Shown here: positions 8,010 through 16,207 of the stretch, in pieces | How positions within the stretch are numbered: position 1 is the stretch's first letter | Layout of the letters: every line of letters begins with the position of its first letter | Assembly: GCA_002395965.1 (NCBI GenBank) | Contig: DGVT01000076.1 | Location: forward strand, 1-30,994 | Direction of reading: 5' to 3' | Origin: Porphyromonadaceae bacterium UBA4277 | GTDB lineage: Bacteria; Bacteroidota; Bacteroidia; Bacteroidales; Muribaculaceae | DNA: 30,994 bases | Notes under the pieces: generated by a model | The model's input: the letters and a program-made list of their open reading frames with translations, nothing else | Database searches by the model: none | Told to the model about the DNA's origin: nothing | Program-made: the position numbers and the translations under genes

Positions 8010-9180
8010 AAATATAAGTTGTGTAGTTGCTCTTTTTGTGTCGCAGTTCGCGCACGCGGTAGCTCAGGTTAATCAGCGGTCTTGCGAGCGTTAGCGGCAC
8101 AGCCGTCAGCCTGATGGGCGGGGCTTGTAGCAAGCGGCATTCGCGTCGCGTGACAATGGTCATGTTCACCCACAGGACAATGAGTGCCACGGCACCTGCA
8201 ATTAGCGGCACAGCATTAGGCCATGCAATCACTGCCGCGGCAATGAGTGCAGCATGAGCGAGCCACAACGTCCAGCTCATGGCGGCGTGCTCGACAAATG
8301 CCCTGCGCGGAACACGGCGCGAGGTGAAGTCGCGTCGCGTGCGCAGCAGGCGGTGTGCGCGGTAGATGTTTTCGTAATATACGCTCAGTTGCGATTCGGA
8401 AGCGAGTTCCACGCGCGTGTTGCCGCCATGGGCTATCTGGCACAGAAACACATCGTCCTCGCCCCAGGTGAGGTTCATCGTCTTGGCAAAGCCATTCACG
8501 TCGAAGAACAGCTGCTTGCGGTAGGCAAGGTTGTCGGTCGTGCCGCGATAGGGCCTTCCGGCAATAGCGCTACGCAACCACTGTGTGCCGGTGGTGACGG
8601 TGTCGAAGATGCGCCAGTGCCGTCCCCAACGCTTGTCGCGGTGGTAGCGGTAGTGCGAGTAGCCCAAAACCACGTCGGTGCCTGGCACAAAGTTGCGCAT
8701 CATCAGTCGCAGCCACTGGTCGCTGGTGGGGCGGCAGTTGGCGTTGGTGGTGAGCACGATGTCGTGTTTGGCGGCCTTGATGCCAATCATCAGGGCCAGT
8801 TTCTTGCGCGACAGCGAGCGTGTGCCGTGAGGTGTGAAGGTGATGTGCAGGTTGGGGTGCTGTGCCTTCATCTCGCTGAGCATGTCGCTGGTGGCTTCGG
8901 CAGCACCGTCGGCAATCACCACTACTTCATATTCGGGGTAGTCCTGGTTGAGCACCAACGGCAGGAAGCGCACTAACTGGTCGGTCTCATTGCAGGCATC
9001 CACGATGATCGACACCGGTGCCAGTTCATCGGCATATTCACGGGTTTGTTGGGTGATGTTTACAAACTTGTTGAGGCTGTGCAAGGCAAGCCATCGCCAG
9101 GTGATGTAAGCGGCAGCGAGCACAACGCCCGCACCCATTAGTGCCCATGCAACGGGCGTGATAGCAGTGGTGAATATCAT
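8008..9180 (-). CDS. Membrane-anchored family 2 glycosyltransferase with altered DxD motif
   Basis: The 390-residue protein has an N-terminal helix (about residues 8-32), a GT-A catalytic domain (about 53-290), and two C-terminal helices near 302-342. GT2 signatures include PVSIIVDACNETDQL, YEVVVIADGAAE, GTTDNLAYRK and GEDDVF (240-243), followed by a basic LLRTRRDF segment. The position where the metal-binding DxD (usually TDADC) is expected reads TTNANC (residues 144-149), so both aspartates are asparagines. The retained GEDD supplies the likely base, so activity is possible but the metal site is unusual. The start overlaps the rpiB stop by 4 bp. The donor and acceptor sugars cannot be inferred; a surface-glycan role fits the acyltransferase and YfhO genes downstream. 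Confidence 0.85.
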   Translation of the reverse strand: MIFTTAITPVAWALMGAGVVLAAAYITWRWLALHSLNKFVNITQQTREYADELAPVSIIVDACNETDQLVRFLPLVLNQDYPEYEVVVIADGAAEATSDMLSEMKAQHPNLHITFTPHGTRSLSRKKLALMIGIKAAKHDIVLTTNANCRPTSDQWLRLMMRNFVPGTDVVLGYSHYRYHRDKRWGRHWRIFDTVTTGTQWLRSAIAGRPYRGTTDNLAYRKQLFFDVNGFAKTMNLTWGEDDVFLCQIAHGGNTRVELASESQLSVYYENIYRAHRLLRTRRDFTSRRVPRRAFVEHAAMSWTLWLAHAALIAAAVIAWPNAVPLIAGAVALIVLWVNMTIVTRRECRLLQAPPIRLTAVPLTLARPLINLSYRVRELRHKKSNYTTYI

Positions 9181-9638
9181 TGCTTGCAGTGAGTTACGGG
9201 AATTTTGTCGATGCGGCGCTGGTGCCGTCCGCCCTCAAATGGGGTGTTGAGAAATGTCTCGACCATTTCAATGGCCTGCTCGTCGGTCACAAATCGGCCG
9301 GGCATGGCCAGCACGTTGGCATCGTTGTGCTGGCGGGCGAGTCGGGCCACCTCGGGGATCCAGCACAGCGCCGAGCGTATGCCTTGATGCTTGTTGAGTG
9401 TGATGTTGATACCCTCGCCGCTGCCGCACACAGCTATCCCCGGGTAGCACTCGCCGCTCTCCACGGCCAGTGCGCAAGGGTGGGCAAAGTCGGGGTAGTC
9501 GCAACTCTCGGTGTTATAGGTGCCGAAGTCCTTATATGCAATGCCCTGGCTGTCGAGCCAGCGCATCACGGCCTGTTTGGTGTCGTAGCCGGCATGGTCG
9601 CTGCACAGCGCCACCGGCACATTCTGTTTTACTATCAT
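9177..9638 (-). CDS. rpiB: Ribose-5-phosphate isomerase B (RpiB/LacAB family)
   Basis: Starting at the ATG ending at 9638, the product is 153 residues, the usual RpiB size. It interconverts ribose 5-phosphate and ribulose 5-phosphate in the pentose phosphate pathway. Motifs are SDHAGYDTK (13-21), the phosphate/catalytic loop with Cys71 in CGSGEGINI, the HNDANVLAM segment (104-112), and GGRHQRRI near the end. The frame runs 105 bp further upstream, but that extension is rich in Thr/Trp/Ser and overlaps the toxin remnant in another frame, so I reject it. The stop overlaps the glycosyltransferase start (ATGA). A single RpiB-type protein without a LacA partner favours ribose over galactose-6-phosphate isomerisation. 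Confidence 0.93.
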   Translation of the reverse strand: MIVKQNVPVALCSDHAGYDTKQAVMRWLDSQGIAYKDFGTYNTESCDYPDFAHPCALAVESGECYPGIAVCGSGEGINITLNKHQGIRSALCWIPEVARLARQHNDANVLAMPGRFVTDEQAIEMVETFLNTPFEGGRHQRRIDKIPVTHCKQ

Positions 9639-9651
9639 TGATTGTTTGTGT

Positions 9652-9747
9652 TTATTTGTCTTCATTGTGCCCGTAGGCTGCCAGCACGATGACCACCACT
9701 TCCATGTCGTGGATTTCATACACCAGGCAGTTGACGTTGCCATATTT
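9652..9747 (-). pseudogene. C-terminal remnant of a RelE/ParE-type toxin gene
   Basis: A minus-strand frame of 31 codons reads KYGNVNCLVYEIHDMEVV then VIVLAAYGHNEDK and a stop. This matches the last beta-strands of RelE-superfamily toxins (a LVYEI-D-EVVVIVL core ending in a GH-containing tail). An in-frame stop at 9748-9750 precedes it, and no N-terminal half or antitoxin gene is present. The remnant begins exactly where the GCAGATT repeats bounding the next gene start, so the toxin gene was probably truncated when that segment arrived. It is an inactive relic; the family call rests on about 30 residues. Confidence 0.55.
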
Positions 9748-9776
9748 TCATGCAGATTCAGCAGATTTTGCAGATG
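9746..9776. repeat. Left inverted repeat of GxxExxY cassette
   Basis: The text TTTTCATGCAGATT followed by CAGCAGATTTTGCAGAT lies just after the GxxExxY stop codon (which is read leftward). It is the inverted counterpart of the repeat upstream of that gene, with about 10 extra bases in the middle. Confidence 0.65.
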
Positions 9777-9784
9777 TTTTTATT

Positions 9785-10165
9785 CTACAGATTATTTGGT
9801 ATCCGAAATATTGCATCTTTCATAATTGAATTAACGTTGAAATTGACGAGTAATCCAAGACGCTTATTCGTCAATTTCAAATAAGTCTTTAGTTGCTTGA
9901 AATAAACGGGTTTTAATTCTTCTACTGATTTAAGCTCAATAATGATGGTATCATTAACTAATAAATCAAGACGTAGGGCGATGGGCAACTTTTGATTGTC
10001 GTAATAAATAGGTAATTCAACTTGATTGCGAACATCTAAACCTTGTTTTTTTAGTTCTATAATCAAAGCTTGTTCATAAATTGATTCTAATAACCCAGGT
10101 CCCAATTTATTGTAAACGTTAAAAATGCAACCTCGTATTTTATAGCTTAAATCATTGATTTCCAT
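9785..10165 (-). CDS. GxxExxY family protein (predicted PD-(D/E)XK-like fold)
   Basis: The 126-residue product carries the family motif at residues 24-30 (GLLESIY) and a nuclease-like pattern D67, E77, K79 in LRLDLLV...IIIELKS. GxxExxY proteins are small, very common in Bacteroidetes, and of unknown cellular role; a resemblance to PD-(D/E)XK nucleases is known for the family, while activity here is inference. The gene is far more AT-rich than rpiB and valS on either side, and is framed by inverted TCATGCAGATT...TGCAGATT repeats, which fits horizontal arrival. The length is normal and the frame is intact. No clear promoter was seen in the 117 bp before it. Confidence 0.88.
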   Translation of the reverse strand: MEINDLSYKIRGCIFNVYNKLGPGLLESIYEQALIIELKKQGLDVRNQVELPIYYDNQKLPIALRLDLLVNDTIIIELKSVEELKPVYFKQLKTYLKLTNKRLGLLVNFNVNSIMKDAIFRIPNNL

Positions 10166-10178
10166 ATTAAATCCCTAT

Positions 10179-10202
10179 AATCTGCAAAATCTGCATGAGA
10201 AA
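10179..10202. repeat. Right inverted repeat of GxxExxY cassette
   Basis: AATCTGCAAAATCTGCATGA plus a short A-rich tail lies just upstream of the GxxExxY start. Its reverse complement matches the left repeat at 9746-9776 (shared TCATGCAGATT and TTTTGCAGAT). Confidence 0.65.
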
Positions 10203-10282
10203 AAACAGTTGTTTAATATTCCGTTGTTTTCGGTTAACTCATATATCTCGCAGATTTCATAGAACTTGATTAAAGTGTCTAT

Positions 10283-12985
10283 CTATCGGCGCAGTGCGGC
10301 TATTGCCTCGGTGAGCGTGGCAATCTTGCTCTGTGCGTCGGCCTGCTTCTTTCGCTCGGCAGCCACAACGGCTTCGGGCGCGTTGGCCACGAAGCGCTCG
10401 TTGCTCAGCTTCTTCTCTACTGTGGCAAGGAAACCCTGTGCATACTTCAGGTCGGCCTCGAGCTTTGCGATTTCCTCTTCCACGTTGATGTTGTTGCCTA
10501 ATGGCACGGCAAACTCGGTGGTGCCAACCAGGAATGCTGCCGCCGTGGCATCCTTAGTGTCAACGCATTCGATGCCGCTCAAGCCGGCAGTCTTCACGAT
10601 GATGGGAGCAAGCGGGTTGCTGAACTCGCCCACCACTTGCAGTGCCAGCTCCTCGCGGTTAGGCAGGTTCTTCGACTTGCGCACGTTGCGCACGCCACCC
10701 ACTATTTCCTTTGCCTGGGTCATGGCGCTGAGCAGTGCTGTGTCGGGCTGGCCGGGTTCGGGGATGCGGGCATACATGATGCTCTCGCCATCGTTGCGCT
10801 CGGCGATGTGCTGCCACAGCTCCTCGGTGATGAACGGCATGAACGGGTGCAACAGGCGCAGCAGCGTGTCGAAGAAGTATAGTGTGGCATCCATTGTCTT
10901 TGCATCGATGGGCTGCTGGTAGGCAGGCTTGACAATCTCGAGATACCATGCCGAGAACTCTTCCCAGAACAGGCGATACACAGCCATCAGTGCCTCGTTG
11001 AGGCGGAACTTCGAGAACAAGTCTTTGATCTCGGTCAGCGTGTTGTCGAGCACTGCGTGGAACCATTGCACTGCCAGGCGGCTGTGCTCAGGTTGCTCAA
11101 TATCGGCCACTTCCCAGCCCTTTACCAGGCGGAAGGCGTTCCAAATCTTGTTGTTGAAGTTGCGTCCCTGCTCGCACAGAGCCTCGTCGAAGAGGATGTC
11201 GTTACCGGCCGGAGCACTGAGCATCATACCCATGCGCACGCCGTCGGCACCATATTTGTCAATAAGCATGAGCGGGTCGGGGCTGTTGCCTAATGACTTC
11301 GACATCTTGCGACCTAACTTGTCGCGCACGATGCCGGTGAAATACACGTTACGGAACGGCATTTCGCCGATGTATTCATATCCGGCCATCACCATGCGTG
11401 CCACCCAGAAGAAGATGATGTCGGGAGCGGTCACCAGATCGCTGGTGGGGTAGTAGTACTTGATTTCCTCGTTGCCGGGATTATTGATGCCGTCAAAGAG
11501 CGAAATGGGCCACAGCCAGCTCGAGAACCAGGTGTCGAGGGCGTTCTCGTCGCGCTTGAGCTCATCTGGCTGGATGTTCTCATAACCCTTAATCTGGCGA
11601 GCCTTGGCAAGAGCCTCTTCTTCGGTCAGAGCCACCACGAAGACTTCGTCGTCGGGATTTTCGGTGGGCAGGAAGTAGGCCGGGATGCGATGTCCCCACC
11701 ACAGCTGACGCGAGATGCACCAGTCCTGGATGCCTTCCATCCACACCTTGTAGATGTTTTTATACTTCGGAGGGAAGAACTTCAGCTCATCGTTCATCAC
11801 CGGGGGCAGTGCAATCTCAGCAAAGTGTTTCATCTTCAGGTACCACTGCTTGCACAGGCGGGGCTCGACGGCGGTGTCGGGGTTACGCTCGCTGTAGCCC
11901 ACCTTGTTCTCGTAGTCTTCCACCTTCTCCATCAGGCCGGCCTGTTGCAGGTCGGCGGCAATCACCTTGCGGCACTCCATGCGGTCCATGCCCACATATA
12001 GCGGTGACTCGGTGCTGATGCTGCCGTCGGGATTGAAGATGTCGATGCTTTCCAGGTTGTGAGTCTTGCCCAACATGTAGTCGTTGGGGTCGTGAGCCGG
12101 AGTCACCTTCAAGCAACCTGTGCCGAACTCGATGTCCACATAGTGGTCTTCGATGACGTTAATCACGCGGTTCACTAGCGGCACGATCACCTGGCGGCCA
12201 CGCAGCCACTGGTTCTTGGGGTCTTTGGGATTGACGCACATGGCGGTGTCGCCCATGATGGTCTCGGGGCGGGTGGTAGCCACCACGGCATAGTAGCCCT
12301 TGTCGTCGCGGTGGATCACGTTGCCCTGCTCGCGCAGCTCGGCCTCGGCCTCGAGCGTCGTCAAGCCGTTGACGTAGTATTTCAGGTAGTAGAGTTTGCT
12401 TTTCTCATCGTGATAGATCACCTCCTCGTTGCTCAGCGCCGTCTGAGCCTTGGGGTCCCAGTTCACCATGCGCAGGCCGCGATAGATGTAGCCCTTGTCG
12501 TAGAGATCGACGAACACCCGCAGCACGCTCTGGCTGCGCTTCTCGTCCATGGTGAAGGCCGTGCGGCTCCAGTCGCACGAAGCGCCTAACTTGCGCAGCT
12601 GCTGCAAGATGATGCCGCCGTGCTCGTGAGTCCACGCCCAGGCATGCTCTAAGAATTGCTCACGCGTCAGGTCGCGCTTGCGTATGCCCTGCTCGGCCAG
12701 GCGCTTCACCACCTTTGCCTCGGTGGCGATGCTCGCATGGTCGGTGCCGGGCACCCACAGCGCGTTCTTGCCCTCCATGCGGGCATGGCGTATGAGGATG
12801 TCCTGGATCGTATTGTTGAGCATGTGACCCATGTGCAGCACACCGGTGACGTTGGGGGGCGGAATGACGATGGTGTAGGGCTCGCGCTCGTCGGGCACCG
12901 ACTTGAACAGGTCGTGCTGTTCCCAGTATTCATACCACTTGCTCTCAACCGCCTTAGGGTCGTATTTTGTAGCTAATGTGTTCAT
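10283..12985 (-). CDS. valS: Valyl-tRNA synthetase
   Basis: The 900-residue enzyme charges tRNA-Val. The class I signatures are intact: PPPNVTGVLHMGHML with H51-M-G-H54, and KMSKS at residues 560-564 (GRKMSKSLGNSPDP). The large central insertion (about 190-350, with TTRPETIMGDTA and GTGCLKVTPAHDPND) is the editing domain that removes mischarged threonine. The anticodon-binding helical region (WNAFRLVKGW on) and a C-terminal coiled-coil arm (about 835-900, lysine/glutamate/alanine-rich) complete the usual ValS layout and length. A strong TTTG-N20-TAATTTTG promoter lies 43-74 bp upstream of the start. It stands alone between the GxxExxY cassette and a repeat-bearing spacer. Confidence 0.98.
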   Translation of the reverse strand: MNTLATKYDPKAVESKWYEYWEQHDLFKSVPDEREPYTIVIPPPNVTGVLHMGHMLNNTIQDILIRHARMEGKNALWVPGTDHASIATEAKVVKRLAEQGIRKRDLTREQFLEHAWAWTHEHGGIILQQLRKLGASCDWSRTAFTMDEKRSQSVLRVFVDLYDKGYIYRGLRMVNWDPKAQTALSNEEVIYHDEKSKLYYLKYYVNGLTTLEAEAELREQGNVIHRDDKGYYAVVATTRPETIMGDTAMCVNPKDPKNQWLRGRQVIVPLVNRVINVIEDHYVDIEFGTGCLKVTPAHDPNDYMLGKTHNLESIDIFNPDGSISTESPLYVGMDRMECRKVIAADLQQAGLMEKVEDYENKVGYSERNPDTAVEPRLCKQWYLKMKHFAEIALPPVMNDELKFFPPKYKNIYKVWMEGIQDWCISRQLWWGHRIPAYFLPTENPDDEVFVVALTEEEALAKARQIKGYENIQPDELKRDENALDTWFSSWLWPISLFDGINNPGNEEIKYYYPTSDLVTAPDIIFFWVARMVMAGYEYIGEMPFRNVYFTGIVRDKLGRKMSKSLGNSPDPLMLIDKYGADGVRMGMMLSAPAGNDILFDEALCEQGRNFNNKIWNAFRLVKGWEVADIEQPEHSRLAVQWFHAVLDNTLTEIKDLFSKFRLNEALMAVYRLFWEEFSAWYLEIVKPAYQQPIDAKTMDATLYFFDTLLRLLHPFMPFITEELWQHIAERNDGESIMYARIPEPGQPDTALLSAMTQAKEIVGGVRNVRKSKNLPNREELALQVVGEFSNPLAPIIVKTAGLSGIECVDTKDATAAAFLVGTTEFAVPLGNNINVEEEIAKLEADLKYAQGFLATVEKKLSNERFVANAPEAVVAAERKKQADAQSKIATLTEAIAALRR

Positions 12986-13027
12986 AAAAATTTATAATGT
13001 TTTTATAGTTTATAATTTTCCAAACTG

Positions 13028-13059
13028 CAAAATTACTGCAAGTTGAGTGAAAAAGCAAA
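13028..13059 (-). promoter_or_regulatory. Promoter for valS (Bacteroidetes type)
   Basis: On the minus strand TTTG (13059-13056), 20 bp, then TAATTTTG (13035-13028) match the Bacteroidetes -33/-7 form exactly. It lies in the AT-rich leader of valS. Confidence 0.7.
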
Positions 13060-13115
13060 GTTTACTTTGATTTTTCCGAAACGCAGCGTAATTTCGACCG
13101 ATAGCTCAACATACT

Positions 13116-13152
13116 AATTAATTAAGAATTATGAATTGTGAATTAAGAATTT
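13116..13152. repeat. 7-bp AATTNNG tandem array
   Basis: Units AATTAAG, AATTATG, AATTGTG and AATTAAG follow one another, then a partial AATTT. The spacer 12986-13325 otherwise holds the valS promoter on one side and the terminator of the LRR gene on the other; no gene is seen. Confidence 0.75.
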
Positions 13153-13261
13153 GCGTGCAATTTGTTTCCCGATTATTCTTGATTTCTCCGATTAAGAATA
13201 ATCGAAAGGTATGAAAAAAGGTCTGCCGATGGTGATAATGGCATAGTCGCTGAATGCAACA

Positions 13262-13299
13262 CAAAAAAATGGCCGACACACTAAAATAGCGCGTCAGCC
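13262..13299 (-). terminator. Intrinsic terminator of the LRR protein gene
   Basis: On the minus strand, GGCTGACGCGC pairs with GTGTGTCGGCC around the loop TATTTTA (11 bp, with G-T pairs), followed by ATTTTTTTG. It sits 27 bp after the stop of the BspA-like gene. Confidence 0.85.
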
Positions 13300-13325
13300 T
13301 TATCATTCTAAGCTCAAAATTATGG

Positions 13326-14585
13326 CTAATTAGATAATATGATGTTGATAAGGGCGTTTACGTCGTCCACATCGATGAGGCCGTTGCCGTCAAGGTCGGC
13401 ATTGCCCGGGTAGCGGTCCTTATACTGGTCGAATAACAGGATTAGGTTAATCGTCGCGTTCACATCATCCACGTCCACGATGCCGCTGCCGTCAAGGTCA
13501 CCAGTCACCACATCGTCTTCCTCAATGAAGTTATAGAAATCTTTCCACGGCGCAGTGGCTTTATATATTTCTAACGTTCCTTTCGGTATATAAACTTTGC
13601 AGTTTTTCTTGTCAACTTTATTAAAAACGTAACTTCCATATGTGACATCTTGCGGTTTTTTAATCTTTGAATAGATATCAGTTAGTCCACTACAACCAGA
13701 GAACGCATAGCTGCCAATGAATGTGACGGAGTCTGGAATGGTGACGCTTGTTAGTCCTGTGCAATCAAGGAATACATAATCCTTTATAGTTGTCACTGTT
13801 TCTGGAATGACAAGATCAGTGACCTCTTCGTCTTTTAGGTAAAGATGATGCGCGTATGATAGTGGATTGCTCAAACCGGTGTGGCTTTGGTCGTTTCTAA
13901 AATCAATATTGCACCATGCGGCCACATCGGTTATATTCACCCTCGCTAGACTTGTGCAGTCTTTGAACGCATGATTGCCTATATAAGTGACAGAGTTTGG
14001 AATGGTGATGCTCGTCAGGTTGCTGCACCAGTAAAACATGCCATCGCTAATTTTTGTGACGGAGTTTGGGATGTCAATGTATGTCAGGGCTCTGCAGTTT
14101 TGGAATGCATTGTTGCCGATTGAGGTAACGGAGTTTGGGATGGTAACACTAGTCAGGTTGTGGCATAACCAAAATGCATAATCACCGATTGTGATGACGG
14201 AGTTTGGGATGTCGATTCTCGTCAATCCAGTGCAATTCTGAAATGCCGAAACTCCGATATAAGTGACGGTGTTTGGGATGATGATACTGGTTAGGCCACT
14301 GGAGCCATTGAATCCACTGGTGCCAATTCCGGTGACGGTATAAGCATCATCGTGCTGCACTGTTACACCATTGCTTGTAGTCGTATATATGTGATGTGCA
14401 ACGATTGGAATGACAATGGAACCAGAAATATTAGGATTATAGCCAACAGCTACCGTTGAGCTGCTGGTTATTGCATAATTTAATCCATTATAAGAAAAGT
14501 CATCGGCTTTACCACTTATGGCGGATGTCAGAACCATCAAGACAAACGTGAATCTTCTTAGTAATGAGAGTAGTAGGTGTTTCAT
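13326..14585 (-). CDS. BspA-like leucine-rich-repeat secreted protein with dockerin-like C-terminus
   Basis: The 419-residue protein has an N-terminal signal (basic MKHLLLSLLRRF then a hydrophobic run ending SGKA). About eight 23-residue LRR_5 (BspA, Treponema-type) units follow, of the form AFQNCTGLTRIDIPNSVITIG, between residues 90 and 305; one is interrupted by a 40-residue insert (TDVAAWCNIDF...). A linker leads to two Ca-binding loops near the C-terminus, GDLDGSGIVDVDDVNATINL and ADLDGNGLIDVDDVNALINI, which together look like a type I dockerin. BspA-like proteins bind host or matrix proteins, and dockerins bind cohesins. No classic type IX C-terminal sorting domain is seen. It has its own promoter and terminator. 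Ligand and partner are unknown. Confidence 0.88.
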   Translation of the reverse strand: MKHLLLSLLRRFTFVLMVLTSAISGKADDFSYNGLNYAITSSSTVAVGYNPNISGSIVIPIVAHHIYTTTSNGVTVQHDDAYTVTGIGTSGFNGSSGLTSIIIPNTVTYIGVSAFQNCTGLTRIDIPNSVITIGDYAFWLCHNLTSVTIPNSVTSIGNNAFQNCRALTYIDIPNSVTKISDGMFYWCSNLTSITIPNSVTYIGNHAFKDCTSLARVNITDVAAWCNIDFRNDQSHTGLSNPLSYAHHLYLKDEEVTDLVIPETVTTIKDYVFLDCTGLTSVTIPDSVTFIGSYAFSGCSGLTDIYSKIKKPQDVTYGSYVFNKVDKKNCKVYIPKGTLEIYKATAPWKDFYNFIEEDDVVTGDLDGSGIVDVDDVNATINLILLFDQYKDRYPGNADLDGNGLIDVDDVNALINIILSN

Positions 14586-14643
14586 TTTCAGTTGTTTTAA
14601 TGTTATTGTAGCGGTGTAGCGATTGTGACCACTAATATCACTG

Positions 14644-14675
14644 CAAATTTACATATAATTATTTAAACTGGCAAA
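14644..14675 (-). promoter_or_regulatory. Promoter for the LRR protein gene
   Basis: On the minus strand TTTG (14675-14672), 20 bp, then TAAATTTG (14651-14644). The -7 element overlaps the stop codon of the upstream hydrolase gene and the -33 lies within its last codons. It is 59 bp from the LRR start. Confidence 0.65.
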
Positions 14676-16205
14676 TGCTTTTGGGGTGCTTTCGTTCCAG
14701 CAGCGGTCGATGGCGGTCACGGCGTAGGTCCAGCGTCCCTTGGGCTGCTGTAGGGTGATGGCGTTTTCGCCGGTGATGGCTATCAGGGCGCGGGCATCGT
14801 TGGTGTTGATGCTTTCTCCTTGCTTGAAACGATATATCGCAAACCGCACTGCTTGCTGCATCGGGTCGCCGGTGACGGGGGCCTGCCAGTGCAGTGTCAC
14901 CTCGTTTTTCCCTGCTTTTGTCACGCTTAGGGCGGTGACGGGGGCCGGTGCTTGGTCATCGAGCCAGCGGTAGGCGGGAATGAGAGCCGGCGAGGCACAG
15001 TGGGTGGTGCTGAGCGAGTCGAGCACGCCCTTGAAGTTGCGGCTCACGCTGTAGCCGGGCCACCACGTCACGCCGTGCACGTTGGGCAGGCTGCGCATGA
15101 TGCGCATCTTGTGGTCGAGCTGCGTGGGGTTGAGCGTGTCGCCGCCGCAGTCGGCAATGTCGCGGTGAGTCATCACGTTGTTCACACTTTGCCCGTAGTA
15201 CATGTGGCGGCCGTTGGCGCGGTCGTTCCACCAGTAGGAGAGTGTGAGGTCGCTTGCCAACTTGTGCTCCAGTTCCCAGTAGAGCTGCGGCACCATGTAA
15301 TCGACCCATCCCAGTGCCGTCCAGCGCGGGCAGTCGGCATACAGCGCATCGTAGCATTGCAGGCCGTTAGTGTCGCTGCCGTTGGCATCGCTGGCCTTGT
15401 TGCGCCAGATGCCAAAGGGGCTGATGCCTAATTGCACCCAGGGCTTGATGCCCTTGATGGTGTGGTGAAGCTGCTCGATGAGCATGTCCACATTGTGACG
15501 GCGCCAGTCGCCCCGGTCGCCCCATCCGCGCCCATAGGTGGCAAACGAGGCCGAGTCGGGAAACTCGATGCCGTCTTTGGGGTAGGGGTAGAAGTAGTCG
15601 TCCATGTGGATGGCATCCACGTCATAACGTGTGACGATGTCGGCCACCACGCGGTTGATGAAATCGCGGCTCTCGGGCAGTGCCGGGTCGAAGTAGATTT
15701 TGCCGTCGGCATAGCGCACAAACCATTCAGGGTGCTCGTAATAGATGTGCCCTTCGGCTGGGCTGTCGTCGCTGCCGCTTGTCACACGGTAGGGGTTGAT
15801 CCATGCGTGCAGCTCCATGCCGCGGCGGTGGCACTGGTCGATCATAAACTGCAACGGATCCCACATGGGCGATGGTGCCTGTCCGGCGGTGCCGGTGAGC
15901 CAGCGGCTCCACGGCTCTAACGTGCTGGGGTAGGCGGCATCGGCTTGTGGGCGCACTTGCCAGATGATGGCGTTGCAGCCGGCGCGTTGCAGGGCATTAA
16001 GCTGCTCGATGAGATAGGCCTGGTTCTGCTCTGTGCTCTGGCGGGCATATTGTCCCTGCCCGATGATGTGTAGCCAGGCTCCGCGAAACTCGTGTTTAGG
16101 GGCCGTCGTCGAGGCCGTCGCAGTAGCGGCCGTAGTTCCTCCGGCTGCATTGGCAATGATTGCTATTGCAGCAGCTGTTAAGGTTGTGATGATAGAGTGC
16201 TTCAT
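14649..16205 (-). CDS. GHL10 (DUF187) family glycoside hydrolase, DigH-like
   Basis: The 518-residue protein has a signal peptide (to about residue 21) and a TIM-barrel GHL10 domain from about residue 38 to 400. Hallmarks are EFRGAWLHIIGQGQ, GCNAIIWQVRPQADAAY, ELHAWINPYRVTSG, the acidic loop DAIHMDDYFYPYP, GISPFGIWRN, and DYMVPQLYWE, with conserved acids as probable catalytic residues. A C-terminal fibronectin-III-like domain (about 420-510, APAPVTALSVTKAGKNEVTLHW) follows. The E. coli member DigH cleaves peptide-free peptidoglycan glycans, so a cell-wall role is the best inference. The start lies 2 bp after the stop of the transposase gene, so it may be read from that transcript. dacB in the same window would act on the same polymer. 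Confidence 0.85.
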   Translation of the reverse strand: MKHSIITTLTAAAIAIIANAAGGTTAATATASTTAPKHEFRGAWLHIIGQGQYARQSTEQNQAYLIEQLNALQRAGCNAIIWQVRPQADAAYPSTLEPWSRWLTGTAGQAPSPMWDPLQFMIDQCHRRGMELHAWINPYRVTSGSDDSPAEGHIYYEHPEWFVRYADGKIYFDPALPESRDFINRVVADIVTRYDVDAIHMDDYFYPYPKDGIEFPDSASFATYGRGWGDRGDWRRHNVDMLIEQLHHTIKGIKPWVQLGISPFGIWRNKASDANGSDTNGLQCYDALYADCPRWTALGWVDYMVPQLYWELEHKLASDLTLSYWWNDRANGRHMYYGQSVNNVMTHRDIADCGGDTLNPTQLDHKMRIMRSLPNVHGVTWWPGYSVSRNFKGVLDSLSTTHCASPALIPAYRWLDDQAPAPVTALSVTKAGKNEVTLHWQAPVTGDPMQQAVRFAIYRFKQGESINTNDARALIAITGENAITLQQPKGRWTYAVTAIDRCWNESTPKAFASLNNYM

Positions 16206-16207
16206 AT

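Noticed and set aside
8254..8976. 240-codon plus-strand open frame
   Set aside because: It is antisense to the GT2 gene and has the His/Val/Gly-rich look of a shadow frame.
9639..9743. N-terminal extension of RpiB
   Set aside because: RpiB proteins start at about this Met; the extension is low-quality sequence overlapping the toxin remnant in another frame.
13700..14330. Regular 69-bp repeats that might be taken for a CRISPR or satellite
   Set aside because: They are the codons of 23-residue leucine-rich repeats in a continuous reading frame, with no spacers.
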